From the NCBI RefSeq assembly GCF_003711265.1, contig NZ_CP024634.1, forward strand, positions 806,001-870,000: a stretch of DNA of 64,000 bases, in the 5' to 3' direction. The DNA is from Bathymodiolus thermophilus thioautotrophic gill symbiont (GTDB lineage: Bacteria > Pseudomonadota > Gammaproteobacteria > PS1 > Pseudothioglobaceae). Shown piece by piece: positions 25,277 to 33,837 of the stretch. The notes beneath the pieces were generated by a model. That model was not told the origin of the DNA. It searched no databases and worked only from the letters and a program-made list of their open reading frames with translations. Both the position numbers and the translations under genes were made by a program. Each line of letters starts with the position of its first letter. Position 1 is the first letter of the stretch.

Positions 25277-26100
25277 TGTTGACCCAGTAATAAATTTGGA
25301 TTTATGGCGGTGCGATTGAGGTAAACACTCCAATGTAAGTGTGGGCCAGTTGAGCGTCCACTTTGTCCAATTTCACCAATAATTTCACCTTGTTTAACCG
25401 ATTGCCCTTGTTTAACCAAGTGTTTATTGAGGTGAATATAGGCGCTAATTAACCCTTGCCCATGGTCTAAAAATATGGTCTTGCCGTTAAAGAAGTATTC
25501 CCCTATTAAAATCACTCTGCCAGCAGCGGGCGCCTTGATTGGTGTGCCAGTAGCGCCTGCGTAATCAAGCCCTGTGTGTGGTCTGCGTGCTTCTCCATTG
25601 TAAAATCGTTTGAGCCCAAAAGGGCTGGTGGTAATGCCATCAACAGGGCGAGTGAATATGCCTTTGGACAGGGATTGAGTGGAAAAAGTGGTTCTGGCTT
25701 TTGATAGAATAGGGCGCTCTTTGTTTATGCGTTTTGTGTGTGCCAAATTGGGATTGACATATTTTTTCTTTTTTCCTTTTAAGGTAATGCGTTGCTCTTT
25801 ATAAGTGTGTGTTTTAACTTCAAAATCTAAGGTTTGAGTGGTGAAACCTTGTATGGTAACCGACTTTTTTCCAAGTTTTTCTAGTAATGGAATGCCGATT
25901 AATACTTGCCAATGATTGTTTTTAATGTGTTGCACATATAGAGGTGTGGTGTGATAAAACGCTTTTGGATTGGGGTGATTGCTTTCAAAATCAATCACTG
26001 CAATGCCGCCAAGAACGGGCGTGTTTTGGATTGCCACACTTGCCCACAAAACACTCGGCAATAATAACAAAATAAGGCTAATTTTTTTTAAACTTTTCAA
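25273..26100 (-). CDS. M23-family peptidoglycan endopeptidase, periplasmic
   Basis: 275 aa with signal peptide (ISLILLLLPSVLWAS). An N-terminal beta domain covers 20-150. The C-terminal LytM domain has intact zinc ligands: PHTGLDYAG (H, D) and GPHLHWSVYL (HxH), plus ISAYIHL. It cleaves peptide cross-links. It overlaps xseA by 23 bp on the same strand. Confidence 0.92.
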   Translation of the reverse strand: MKSLKKISLILLLLPSVLWASVAIQNTPVLGGIAVIDFESNHPNPKAFYHTTPLYVQHIKNNHWQVLIGIPLLEKLGKKSVTIQGFTTQTLDFEVKTHTYKEQRITLKGKKKKYVNPNLAHTKRINKERPILSKARTTFSTQSLSKGIFTRPVDGITTSPFGLKRFYNGEARRPHTGLDYAGATGTPIKAPAAGRVILIGEYFFNGKTIFLDHGQGLISAYIHLNKHLVKQGQSVKQGEIIGEIGQSGRSTGPHLHWSVYLNRTAINPNLLLGQQ

Positions 26101-27511
26101 TTTTTTTTACCTCAGAATAAAGGTTACCATCACCCAATCGGGTATTTATCAATGTGCCTATTTTAACCTGAGCAACAGAGTCCAGTACTTGATTATTCTC
26201 TAACATAGAAATGCTGTAGCCACGAGAAAGCGTGTTTAACGGTGAGAGGTGGTGAAGTCCTGCGCTGTGTGCGGCAAGTTTGTATTTTTGTCGCTCAAGG
26301 CTGTGGTGTATTGCTTTTTTCAGGGTTTGAGTTAGATTAAATAAATCTAGTTGTTGTTGGGCGATGGTGTGTTGAATGTGGTTATTTAATTGTGTTTTTG
26401 CTAATTGATTCAGTTGTTGTTTGTGCTTAATGCTGGCGATTGGCGAGTGTTGTTTTAATTGCTCAAACAAAGTATTGAGTTTGCCTTGGTTTAAATTAAG
26501 TGTTATTTTTGCCTGATAATTTAGACGCGTATTTAACTCATCCAGTCTTTGTGAGAATACATTTAGTTGTCGATTAAAACTTGGCATACCTAGGCTTAAC
26601 TGCTTGAGTTGTTGCTGATAATTATTCAAAGTTTGTTGAATGTGTTGCGTTAAATTGGCGTGTAGTTTGCTAAGTTTGCTGAGTAATTCCAGTCTGTCTG
26701 GCGTTGCCAACATCGCTGCTGCACTGGGTGTGGGTGCACGCATATCGGCAACAAAATCGGCAATGGTAGTGTCAGTTTCATGCCCAATGGCACTGATAAT
26801 TGGGGTGGTGGCTGCAAATATGGCTCTTGCTAAGATTTCTTCATTAAACGCCCATAAATCTTCTAACGAACCGCCACCTCGTGCCAAAATTAACACATCA
26901 CATTGTCCGTATTTATCAGCCGCCTGCACAGCTTGTGCCAGTTTTTTTGCCGATCCTTCGCCTTGCACCATACAGTCAAATAACAATATTTCAGCAAAGG
27001 GATAGCGTTTATTAAGTACCTTGATAATGTCCTGAATAACCGCACCATTAGATGAGGAAACAACGCCAATGGTATTAACTTCTACAGGCAGGTGTTTTTT
27101 GTGTTGTGTATCAAACAAACCTTCATCACGCAATTTAACTTTGAGTTGCTCAAAAGCAGCTTGTAAATTGCCCACCCCCACAGGTTCAATACGGCGAACA
27201 ATTAACTGAAAATCCCCCCGTGCTTCGTAAAGTGTCGGTGCTGCTTGTAACAACACTTCCATACCATTTTCTGGAATGAATTTAATATGGCGCTGACTTA
27301 GGCGAAACATAGCGCAACGAACTTGCCCTTTGTCGTCTTTTAAAGAAAAATACCAATGTCCCGAGGTGGGGCTAGAAAAATTAGAAATCTCACCGCGCAA
27401 CCAGCAAATTGGGATGTTATTTTCAATGGTTGAATGACACAGTGACAAGAAGTCAGATACTGAGTAAATCTCATCGGTATTAAAATCAAGTTCGAAATCA
27501 GGATGTAGCAT
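26078..27511 (-). CDS. xseA: Exodeoxyribonuclease VII large subunit
   Basis: 477 aa. OB-fold N-terminus (CWLRGEISNFSSPTSGHWYF), catalytic core (GVVSSSNGAVIQDI, LARGGGSLEDLWAFN, AIGHETDTTIADFVADMRAPTPSAAA) and a long helical C-terminal half. It degrades single-stranded DNA to oligonucleotides, together with XseB, which is not encoded nearby. Confidence 0.96.
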   Translation of the reverse strand: MLHPDFELDFNTDEIYSVSDFLSLCHSTIENNIPICWLRGEISNFSSPTSGHWYFSLKDDKGQVRCAMFRLSQRHIKFIPENGMEVLLQAAPTLYEARGDFQLIVRRIEPVGVGNLQAAFEQLKVKLRDEGLFDTQHKKHLPVEVNTIGVVSSSNGAVIQDIIKVLNKRYPFAEILLFDCMVQGEGSAKKLAQAVQAADKYGQCDVLILARGGGSLEDLWAFNEEILARAIFAATTPIISAIGHETDTTIADFVADMRAPTPSAAAMLATPDRLELLSKLSKLHANLTQHIQQTLNNYQQQLKQLSLGMPSFNRQLNVFSQRLDELNTRLNYQAKITLNLNQGKLNTLFEQLKQHSPIASIKHKQQLNQLAKTQLNNHIQHTIAQQQLDLFNLTQTLKKAIHHSLERQKYKLAAHSAGLHHLSPLNTLSRGYSISMLENNQVLDSVAQVKIGTLINTRLGDGNLYSEVKKIEKFKKN

Positions 27512-27514
27512 ATT

Positions 27515-28000
27515 TTATTTTTTTAAGAGCGCAAAAACCGCACCCGCACCTCCATCTTTAGGTGGGCAAGAATGAAAGGCTAATACTTGCGGATGTTGCT
27601 TGAGAAAATTTACCACCTGTGTTTTGAGAACGCTCATTCCATTATCAGAGCGATATCCTTTGCCATGAATAATATGCACAAAACGCTCAAATTGATGATG
27701 ATACATAAAATTCGACAAAGCCACACATGCCTTTTCTGTTGTGTATCCGTGTAAATCTATACTTGCCGCATTGTCAATATGACCCTGTTTCATAATATTC
27801 ATTTGCTTGTTCGATATACCGCTTTGCGCATAATAGACAATTTCTTCACCTCCGATTGCCCCATCAAGAACAAAACTGTATGCTGTAAATGCTGGAATTT
27901 TTTCAACCTTGTTTATACGCTGGGCATCATCTTTGTCCATTAACACCTCTGTATCAACAGTTTCTCTGAATAATTGTTTGTCTTCGTCATTAATACACAT
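27515..28000 (-). CDS. Smr-domain protein
   Basis: 161 aa from ATG 28000 (MCINDEDKQLF); upstream codons would run through the rpsT terminator and are rejected. The Smr signature is DLHGYTTEKA and HIIHGKGYRS (the catalytic-type HGKG), with CPPKDGGAGAVF at the end. Smr domains act as nucleases on RNA or DNA; this short stand-alone form resembles YdaL/SmrA. It lies 3 bp before xseA. Confidence 0.88.
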   Translation of the reverse strand: MCINDEDKQLFRETVDTEVLMDKDDAQRINKVEKIPAFTAYSFVLDGAIGGEEIVYYAQSGISNKQMNIMKQGHIDNAASIDLHGYTTEKACVALSNFMYHHQFERFVHIIHGKGYRSDNGMSVLKTQVVNFLKQHPQVLAFHSCPPKDGGAGAVFALLKK

Positions 28001-28002
28001 AA

Positions 28003-28026
28003 AAAAGCCCTCAACCGAGGGCTTTA
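28003..28026 (-). terminator. Rho-independent terminator after rpsT
   Basis: Minus strand AAAGCCCTC-GGTT-GAGGGCTTT followed by U-tract, 21 bp after the rpsT stop. It ends immediately before the ATG of the Smr gene, so that gene must be translated from read-through or from a promoter within the rpsT region. Confidence 0.9.
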
Positions 28027-28046
28027 TTATAAGCAATATAACTAAA

Positions 28047-28307
28047 TTACAGGGCTTTAATTTGTGCGTTAAGGCGAGATTTTTTTCTAGCTGCTTGATT
28101 TTTGTTCATCAAGCCTTTGCTGACTGCCTGGTCAATCTCTTTTTGCATTTTGGCAAAACCACCTTGTGCCTCTTTTTTATTGCCATCTGCTAAAGCATAA
28201 GCAACTTTCTTGATGAAAGTGCGAACTTTGGCACGAATTTGAGAATTGTGTTTGTTGCGTTTGACTGCTTGTCTTGCGCGTTTTTTAGAACCTGCTGAAT
28301 TAGCCAT
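28047..28307 (-). CDS. rpsT: 30S ribosomal protein S20
   Basis: 86 aa, ANSAGSKKRARQAVKRNKHN opening and basic helical body ending RKKSRLNAQIKAL, all standard for S20. It is monocistronic, with a strong terminator behind it. Confidence 0.97.
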   Translation of the reverse strand: MANSAGSKKRARQAVKRNKHNSQIRAKVRTFIKKVAYALADGNKKEAQGGFAKMQKEIDQAVSKGLMNKNQAARKKSRLNAQIKAL

Positions 28308-28358
28308 CGTATGAAGTTGATTAATGAATAAAAAGGCATAATTATAAAGTCTAAAGGA

Positions 28359-28964
28359 TTAAAAGTCTATAGTATTTATTAATTTAAGTGTTTGTTTTTT
28401 ATTAAATAGCAAATGCCAAGTTTTTCCCCCTTGCGATTTCCACAAAGATACTGCCCGAATACCCGCTAATAACAAGGCTCTAATGTGATTAGAAGTGTGT
28501 GCGTTGGACAAATAAATTTGCGCCCCATTTACCATAATGGTTGGGTTTAACTCACCTAAAGTGGATTTGTAAAGTTCAGCCAAGCGTGCCAGAGAGTTAG
28601 AATGACCAATATCGAAAAAATCTTGTTTTTTGATTGTCTCTATTTCAGTTGATATTTTTGATAAAAGCACTTTATTTTTCATTAATTTCTTCTCAAGATT
28701 AATGAGTGCTAAAGAATAAAGGGTAATATTTTGATTATTTTTCATCCCCTTGCTAAAAACAATTTTGAGTGAATTAAGCCCAACAGATAAATCTTTTGGT
28801 GAATCAAAAATATCTTTAACATTTGTGCTATTAGTCACAAGGCTCTTTAAACTTGCCTCATTACTTTGACTGTCGCAAACACCTGTGTGTGCCAATTGGT
28901 CAACCAAAGTGGCGCTTTGTAATAAGGAGGCTAGTGCCAATGTTTGTCGGTGTAATTTATTCAT
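28359..28964 (-). CDS. hflD: HflD-like protein
   Basis: 201 aa, all-helical. It begins with the typical HRQTLALASLLQSATLVDQL and ends in the family's IRALLLAGIRAVSLW segment followed by GG...WHLLF. HflD sits behind mnmA in enterobacteria, as here (14 bp gap). It is a peripheral inner-membrane protein known from lambda CII regulation; its native role is unclear. Confidence 0.85.
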   Translation of the reverse strand: MNKLHRQTLALASLLQSATLVDQLAHTGVCDSQSNEASLKSLVTNSTNVKDIFDSPKDLSVGLNSLKIVFSKGMKNNQNITLYSLALINLEKKLMKNKVLLSKISTEIETIKKQDFFDIGHSNSLARLAELYKSTLGELNPTIMVNGAQIYLSNAHTSNHIRALLLAGIRAVSLWKSQGGKTWHLLFNKKQTLKLINTIDF

Positions 28965-28978
28965 AACGGTATTCAGTT

Positions 28979-30046
28979 TTATTTTCTATGTTCAATAATG
29001 GCACCACCTAAGCAAATATCCTTGTCGTAAAAAACAACAGATTGCCCAGGGGTAATGGCGCGCTGTGGCTGGTTAAATGTAACTTCAATTTCTCCATTTT
29101 GTGCGTTAATCGTGCAATCTTGCGATGCTTGACGATAGCGTATTTTGGCACTACATTTTAATGGAAATGTGGGCGTTGTTGTTATCCAATGTGGAATTGA
29201 GGCACTTAAAGATTGATGATATAGCAAAGGATTATCACCTTGCACAACGATTAATTCGTTGCTATCCAGTCGTTTATCAGCCACAAACCAAGGTTCACCT
29301 GATGTACCAAAACCGCCACCAATTTCCAAGCCTTTGCGTTGACCAATGGTATAAAAAGCCAACCCTTGATGGTGTTTGATAAATTGTCTATTTTCATCAA
29401 CAATATCCCCTTCTTGCTTGGGTAAATAAGTTTGCAAAAACTCAGAAAAATTGCGTTCACCAATAAAACAAATGCCCGTGGAATCTTTCTTATCCGCAGT
29501 AATAAAGCCATTTTTTGTGGCAATATCACGCACCTCAGTTTTGTTGATCTCACCCAAAGGAAAAAGGCTTTTTGAAAGTTGATATTGATTCAAAAGATGC
29601 AAAAAATAACTTTGATCCTTGCCATTATCCAGCCCAGTTTTAAGCTGAAATACGCCATCTATTTCCTTAATCCTGGCATAATGCCCCGTCGCAATTTTGT
29701 CCGCACCTAACGATAAAGCATAGTCCAAAAAAGCCTTAAATTTGATTTTCTGATTGCACAACACATCAGGATTAGGCGTGCGACCTTTTTTATGCTCTTG
29801 TAGAAAATGTGCAAACACATCCTCCCAATAATCCGCCGAAAAATTAACCGTATGTAATATTATCCCCAACTTATCAGCCACTTTTTGCGCATCAGACAAA
29901 TCCTGCTCTGCCGTACAATGCCCATCCTTATCATCTTCTTCCCAATTTTTCATAAACAAAGCCTCAACCTCAAAACCTTGTTCAAGAAGTATATGAGCCG
30001 CTACAGAAGAATCCACCCCACCCGATAATCCGACAATTATTTTCAT
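28979..30046 (-). CDS. mnmA: tRNA-specific 2-thiouridylase
   Basis: 355 aa. PP-loop VGLSGGVDSSVAAHIL, first catalytic Cys in NPDVLCNQKIKF, second in STGICFIGERNF, and an ITPGQSVVFYD C-terminal domain. It thiolates U34 of Lys/Glu/Gln tRNAs. The ATG overlaps the stop of a 35-codon ORF (ATGA), so its translation may be coupled to the reverse-transcriptase locus upstream. Confidence 0.97.
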   Translation of the reverse strand: MKIIVGLSGGVDSSVAAHILLEQGFEVEALFMKNWEEDDKDGHCTAEQDLSDAQKVADKLGIILHTVNFSADYWEDVFAHFLQEHKKGRTPNPDVLCNQKIKFKAFLDYALSLGADKIATGHYARIKEIDGVFQLKTGLDNGKDQSYFLHLLNQYQLSKSLFPLGEINKTEVRDIATKNGFITADKKDSTGICFIGERNFSEFLQTYLPKQEGDIVDENRQFIKHHQGLAFYTIGQRKGLEIGGGFGTSGEPWFVADKRLDSNELIVVQGDNPLLYHQSLSASIPHWITTTPTFPLKCSAKIRYRQASQDCTINAQNGEIEVTFNQPQRAITPGQSVVFYDKDICLGGAIIEHRK

Positions 30047-30150
30047 TGGTTGATAAAGTTTTGTAAGTCTAACTTGAATTTATCGACACCTGCTTTATTG
30101 CTTTTAGTTGCAAATTCAAAGATTTTATTTTGCAAATGCTTTTCTTTCAT
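30043..30150 (-). CDS. 35-aa micro-ORF between RT and mnmA
   Basis: Starts with an ATGA overlap on the RT stop and ends with an ATGA overlap on the mnmA start. The product begins MKEKHLQNKIFEFATKSNK and is a lysine-rich amphipathic peptide; no family recognised. Coupling at both ends suggests real translation, perhaps as an RT accessory peptide or merely as a coupling leader for mnmA. Confidence 0.5.
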   Translation of the reverse strand: MKEKHLQNKIFEFATKSNKAGVDKFKLDLQNFINQ

Positions 30151-31165
30151 TGCTCCCATATTGCTTTCCCATTTGTGTTAGGCTTATTATTATTACCGTA
30201 TTTTTTTCTTAGTTTGTTTAGAAAATTCTTATCCATTGAATTTATATAACTAACAATGCCAAATACTTTGTGGATTTCTCCATTGGGTGTGATTACCATT
30301 CCCAATATTTTAACCCTAGATTTCTTAGAATAGGTTTTTGTTTTGTTGTGACTAATTTTCAATTTTTGGTCAAACATGCTGGCTAAAATATCTTCTACTG
30401 TTGATTTTACTTGTTTAATATTTGTGTCGTTGCTTGAAAATATTAAGTCATCAGCGTACCTGCTGTAAGTTATTTTTTGTGGTTTGCATTGGCTTAATAC
30501 TGCTTGATCAAATTTAAGTAATATTGAGTTGCTCAATCTGCCCGAAGAGGAAAATCCAAGTGGTAAAGTGCCTTCAAATGTCATTAATTTGACGATATTA
30601 TCTTTAGGGCACCTCCAAAAATCCCAATACAATTTATGAAAAGTATAAAACAGCACCTTTTTCATCCAAAACTTCATTAAATAGCGGGCTATTCTCCTCA
30701 TTTTTTGCTAAAAAATACACTATTTTCTAATTCCCCTAAATCGCATTGGGGTTTCTGGAGGCGTCCTTTATATTGCTCTATATCTGTTATGGCTATATTG
30801 CCCTTGTTTATGTTGTGTTGTATTGTCGCCATTACATCAACACTTTGAATGCTACCAAAAAAATTAGAAATATCGGTAGAAAGGAAATATTTATTGTTTT
30901 TATGTGGCTCAAGGCAATTGCGTACAGTTGTATTTTTTGCGTATGAAAAACATACGGAGGCATTATAATCCAGTTTATTTACAACAAAAACATTAATAAA
31001 TTTATGGAATTCCGTTAGTTTTTTATTGACTGATAATACAGTTCTTTGATTGAATTGATGTTGAGTAATGTGATCTTTAACATTGGTGTTAATAAAATCT
31101 TCAAAAGAATATTTACCATGGAAGTAAAGGTTAAATATTTCTTGAAATGGTTTTTTTTTGATCAT
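30147..31165 (-). pseudogene. Retron/group-II-like reverse transcriptase, split in two frames
   Basis: The first part (30698-31165) has the motif-1 region YFLSTDISNFFGSI. The second (30147-30701) has LPLGFSSSGRLSNS, the active site YSRYADDLIFSS, and ILGMVIT. The two frames join at ATGA (30701-30698) inside an A6 run. Reading +1 there gives a plausible NEENSPLFNEVLDEKG followed by a stop, so two indels, a programmed frameshift, or a split protein are all possible. The retron VTG box is not seen, so the RT class is uncertain (defence-associated RT or retron relative). It is about 330 codons in total, with a promoter and a hairpin-rich leader in front. Confidence 0.75.
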
Positions 31166-31186
31166 AAATTGGTTGGCGTTTTTTTA

Positions 31187-31223
31187 AAATGCCTAATGTT
31201 GACTTCTTCAACATTAGGCATTT
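31187..31223 (-). ncRNA. Perfect 16-bp hairpin in the RT leader (candidate structured RNA)
   Basis: Arms AAATGCCTAATGTTGA and TCAACATTAGGCATTT around a 5-nt loop, 22 nt before the RT start. Smaller hairpins precede it on the minus strand (GAAG-TAT-CTTC near 31262-31276, AACC...GGTT near 31230-31246). The layout is similar to a retron msr-msd RNA but could also be an attenuator. Confidence 0.4.
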
Positions 31224-31298
31224 AAAAATTAATAATAACCGCTTAGAGGTTAAATTTTTATAGACTGAAGATACTTCTGGTCATTTAACTTAAATTGA

Positions 31299-31327
31299 AT
31301 TATATCAAAGAAGTAATTTAATTGCAA
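31299..31327 (-). promoter_or_regulatory. Promoter of the RT locus
   Basis: Minus strand TTGCAA (31327-31322), 17-bp spacer, TATAAT (31304-31299). The predicted start is near 31292, giving a leader of about 127 nt. Confidence 0.65.
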
Positions 31328-31334
31328 CTTTTAA

Positions 31335-31485
31335 GGCCTTTGCATAAATATTAATAATCATCAAGAATCCACTTTTTACCCACTTGGCAATTTTTCAAAC
31401 CCAGCCTTGGCTTTGCTAGGACAAGGTTTGAAGAAATTGCTAATTTGGCAAAAATTGAATTTTGCTAATCATCCATATTTATTCA
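31335..31485. mobile_element. MITE at the phoH 3' end
   Basis: Left end GGCCTTTGCATAAATATT, inner arms CACTTGGCAATTTTTC and GAAGAAATTGCTAATTTGG, right end CATCCATATTTATTCAAA. The right terminal repeat is degraded and merges with the last codons of phoH. Confidence 0.8.
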
Positions 31486-32396
31486 AATTTTTCGTAAGCA
31501 GAAACAATGCGTTGCACGAGATTGTGGCGTACTACATCTTTGGTTTCAAAATAGCAGAAAGAAATTTTATCTTCGTGAGCCAATACTTTTGCGGCGTGAA
31601 TGAGTCCAGATTGTTTTGGATTGGCTAGGTCAATTTGTGTTACATCGCCTGTAATGACCATTTTTGAGCCAAAGCCTAAGCGGGTTAAAAACATTTTCAT
31701 TTGTGGGATGGTGGTATTTTGTGCTTCGTCTAAAATAATAAATGATTCATTTAAAGTGCGACCACGCATAAAGGCAAGTGGGGCGACTTCTATGATGTTT
31801 TTATTGAGTAATTTTTCCACTTTATCGAAGCCTAGCATTTCATATAAAGCATCATAAATGGGGCGTAAATAAGGGTCAACTTTTTCATTCATATCGCCGG
31901 GTAAAAATCCCAATTTTTCACCTGCTTCGACTGCGGGGCGAACCAAAACAATGCGACGCACGGCGGAATGCTCTAATGCCTCAACTGCGCGTGCTACTGC
32001 AAGATAGGTTTTTCCTGTGCCAGCGGGGCCAATGCCAAAGGTGCAATCTCTGTTTTGAATGTTTAAGACATATTTTTGCTGATTTAAATTTCTTATGTGG
32101 ATGAACTTGCGTTTGGTTTTAATGTTAATCGTTTGTTCTGGTGAGTTTTCACGAGAATAGGTTTTGATTGCCATTTCCACATCGTGAATTTGAATGTTTT
32201 GGGTTGCGCTTAAGGTTGTTAAATCTTGCAATACTCGAGCGGCAATATGTGCGTTATCGCCTTTAATGACAAATGCTTCACCTTTGTTGTTCATTTCCAC
32301 ATTCAGGCTTTTGGCAATTGCCTCTAAATGTCTGTCAAATGAGCCGCAAATACCAGAGAGTTGCTCGCTACTGCTTATTTCAAGTGTAATATTCAT
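31479..32396 (-). CDS. phoH: PhoH-family ATPase
   Basis: 305 aa. An N-terminal KH-like region (FVIKGDNAHIAARVLQDL) precedes the P-loop GPAGTGKTYLAVA and FIILDEAQNTTIPQMKMFLTRLG (Walker B). It is likely the YbeZ type, which acts with YbeY in ribosome/rRNA quality control, although ybeY is not in the window. Its TAA stop is contained in the end repeat of the adjacent MITE. Confidence 0.93.
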   Translation of the reverse strand: MNITLEISSSEQLSGICGSFDRHLEAIAKSLNVEMNNKGEAFVIKGDNAHIAARVLQDLTTLSATQNIQIHDVEMAIKTYSRENSPEQTINIKTKRKFIHIRNLNQQKYVLNIQNRDCTFGIGPAGTGKTYLAVARAVEALEHSAVRRIVLVRPAVEAGEKLGFLPGDMNEKVDPYLRPIYDALYEMLGFDKVEKLLNKNIIEVAPLAFMRGRTLNESFIILDEAQNTTIPQMKMFLTRLGFGSKMVITGDVTQIDLANPKQSGLIHAAKVLAHEDKISFCYFETKDVVRHNLVQRIVSAYEKFE

Positions 32397-32588
32397 GGGC
32401 GTTATTTTATCATCTACTGTGGCTATTTATAGCATTAAGAATGGATAAAATAATGTGGATAATATTATTTTCAATGTATGGCAGTGTAATTCCGCCTTAA
32501 AGGTGGCACAACTCTTTAGATGTCGTTTGGATAAACCAAAGAGGGTGCTTGTTGTTATTGACTACAAATATTAGTTAACATAGGTTAT

Positions 32589-32616
32589 TTGCAAAATAAT
32601 ATTTATTCACTATAAT
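32589..32616 (+). promoter_or_regulatory. Promoter of the copper chaperone operon
   Basis: TTGCAA (32589-32594), 16-bp spacer, TATAAT (32611-32616); transcription would start near 32623, 27 nt before the start codon at 32650. Confidence 0.65.
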
Positions 32617-32649
32617 GCGTTGGAGTTTTATATAGTAATTAGAGGAAAA

Positions 32650-33156
32650 ATGAAAAAAATAACATTAAATTTAACGCTAACCTTATTGTCCTTATTGTTT
32701 GCCATTCAAGTGAATGCCATGACGCATAATAATGGGGAGCAGCATAATATGGATACCATTAGTATTCACAATCCATGGGTGCGTTCGGCGCCACCAAATG
32801 CACCAGCATTGGGTGCCTTTGTGGAAATTTATAATCATTCTGACAAAGACATTAAGTTATTGTCCGCTAGTGCTAGTGGATACAAGCGATTGGAATTACA
32901 TCAGTCTGGACACAAGAACGGTATGATGACGATGGTTAGAAAAGATTTTGCACTGGTTCCTGCTCATGGTAAATTGGTTTTTAAACCGGGCAGTTGGCAT
33001 GTAATGATGATTAAACCTGAGAAAGTGCCAAAAGAGGGTGGCGTGGTTGCGATTACATTCGCATTTGATAATGGCTTTTCTAAGACTGTAAATGCTATAG
33101 TGAAAAAAGCCAATATGATGAAAGCCAATATGACAATGAAAGACCACGGACATTAA
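32650..33156 (+). CDS. PCu(A)C-type periplasmic copper chaperone
   Basis: The start is at ATG 32650, preceded by GAGGAA. 168 aa with signal peptide (LTLTLLSLLFAIQVNAM). The copper-binding pattern LELHQSGHKNGMMTM...GSWHVMMI supplies the conserved Met/His ligands; an additional His/Met-rich tail ends NMTMKDHGH. It delivers Cu(I) to the CuA site of cytochrome c oxidase, fitting the SCO gene 3 bp downstream. Confidence 0.93.
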   Translation: MKKITLNLTLTLLSLLFAIQVNAMTHNNGEQHNMDTISIHNPWVRSAPPNAPALGAFVEIYNHSDKDIKLLSASASGYKRLELHQSGHKNGMMTMVRKDFALVPAHGKLVFKPGSWHVMMIKPEKVPKEGGVVAITFAFDNGFSKTVNAIVKKANMMKANMTMKDHGH

Positions 33157-33159
33157 ACA

Positions 33160-33837
33160 TTGAAAAAAATATCAATTACTGCCGCTGTTGTATTAGTTGC
33201 TATTGCACTTTATTTTTATAATTCTGATAAAAATTATCGTCATTTATTAGGTAAGCAACTAAAGGCTTCTTACATTTTAGACAACCCTAATAAGCCACTA
33301 CCTAAATTCTCCTTGTTGGATCATAATCGCCAATTGTTTGACAATGAGCGTTTAAAACAAGGCTGGTCGTTGTTGTTATTTATCTATACGCATTGCCCTG
33401 ATGTTTGCCCAACTGAACTGCTTGATATGGCACAGTTAAAAAGACTGATAACAGATGATAAAACCATGAATACGCCCGCCGTTGTGGCAATCACTTTTGA
33501 CCCACTCAGAGATACGCCCGAGGTTTTGAAGGAATACATTACCCATTTTGATAAAGATTTTATTGGCGTGTCTGGCGACCAAGCGCAAATTGACCAACTT
33601 ATTAAATCTTTTGGCGCTTATTATGAGCGAGTTATATACGATAAAAAAGGCAAGTCAATCACTTTGAAAGCGGGTGATAAATTACCTGAGGGCGCGCTTG
33701 AGGAGGGGTATGTTATTAACCATACCGCTTGGATTTATTTAATCAGTCCTAAGGGTGAAATTTTTGCTGGCTTCCCATCACCGCACAAGCCGAATGAGAT
33801 GATGCAGGATATTAAGCTTATCATGGATTCCCTTTGA
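33160..33837 (+). CDS. SCO1/SenC-family copper/thiol protein
   Basis: 225 aa with a TTG start (no nearby ATG). One N-terminal helix anchors a thioredoxin-like domain with the CxxxC copper motif THCPDVCPTEL and the third ligand His in YVINHTAWIYL. It assists cytochrome c oxidase CuA assembly together with the upstream chaperone. Confidence 0.93.
   Translation: MKKISITAAVVLVAIALYFYNSDKNYRHLLGKQLKASYILDNPNKPLPKFSLLDHNRQLFDNERLKQGWSLLLFIYTHCPDVCPTELLDMAQLKRLITDDKTMNTPAVVAITFDPLRDTPEVLKEYITHFDKDFIGVSGDQAQIDQLIKSFGAYYERVIYDKKGKSITLKAGDKLPEGALEEGYVINHTAWIYLISPKGEIFAGFPSPHKPNEMMQDIKLIMDSL

Noticed and set aside
30147-31223. Calling the RT locus a canonical retron
   Set aside because: The VTG box is absent, the frame is split, and the a1/a2 pairing is short; only retron-like features can be claimed.
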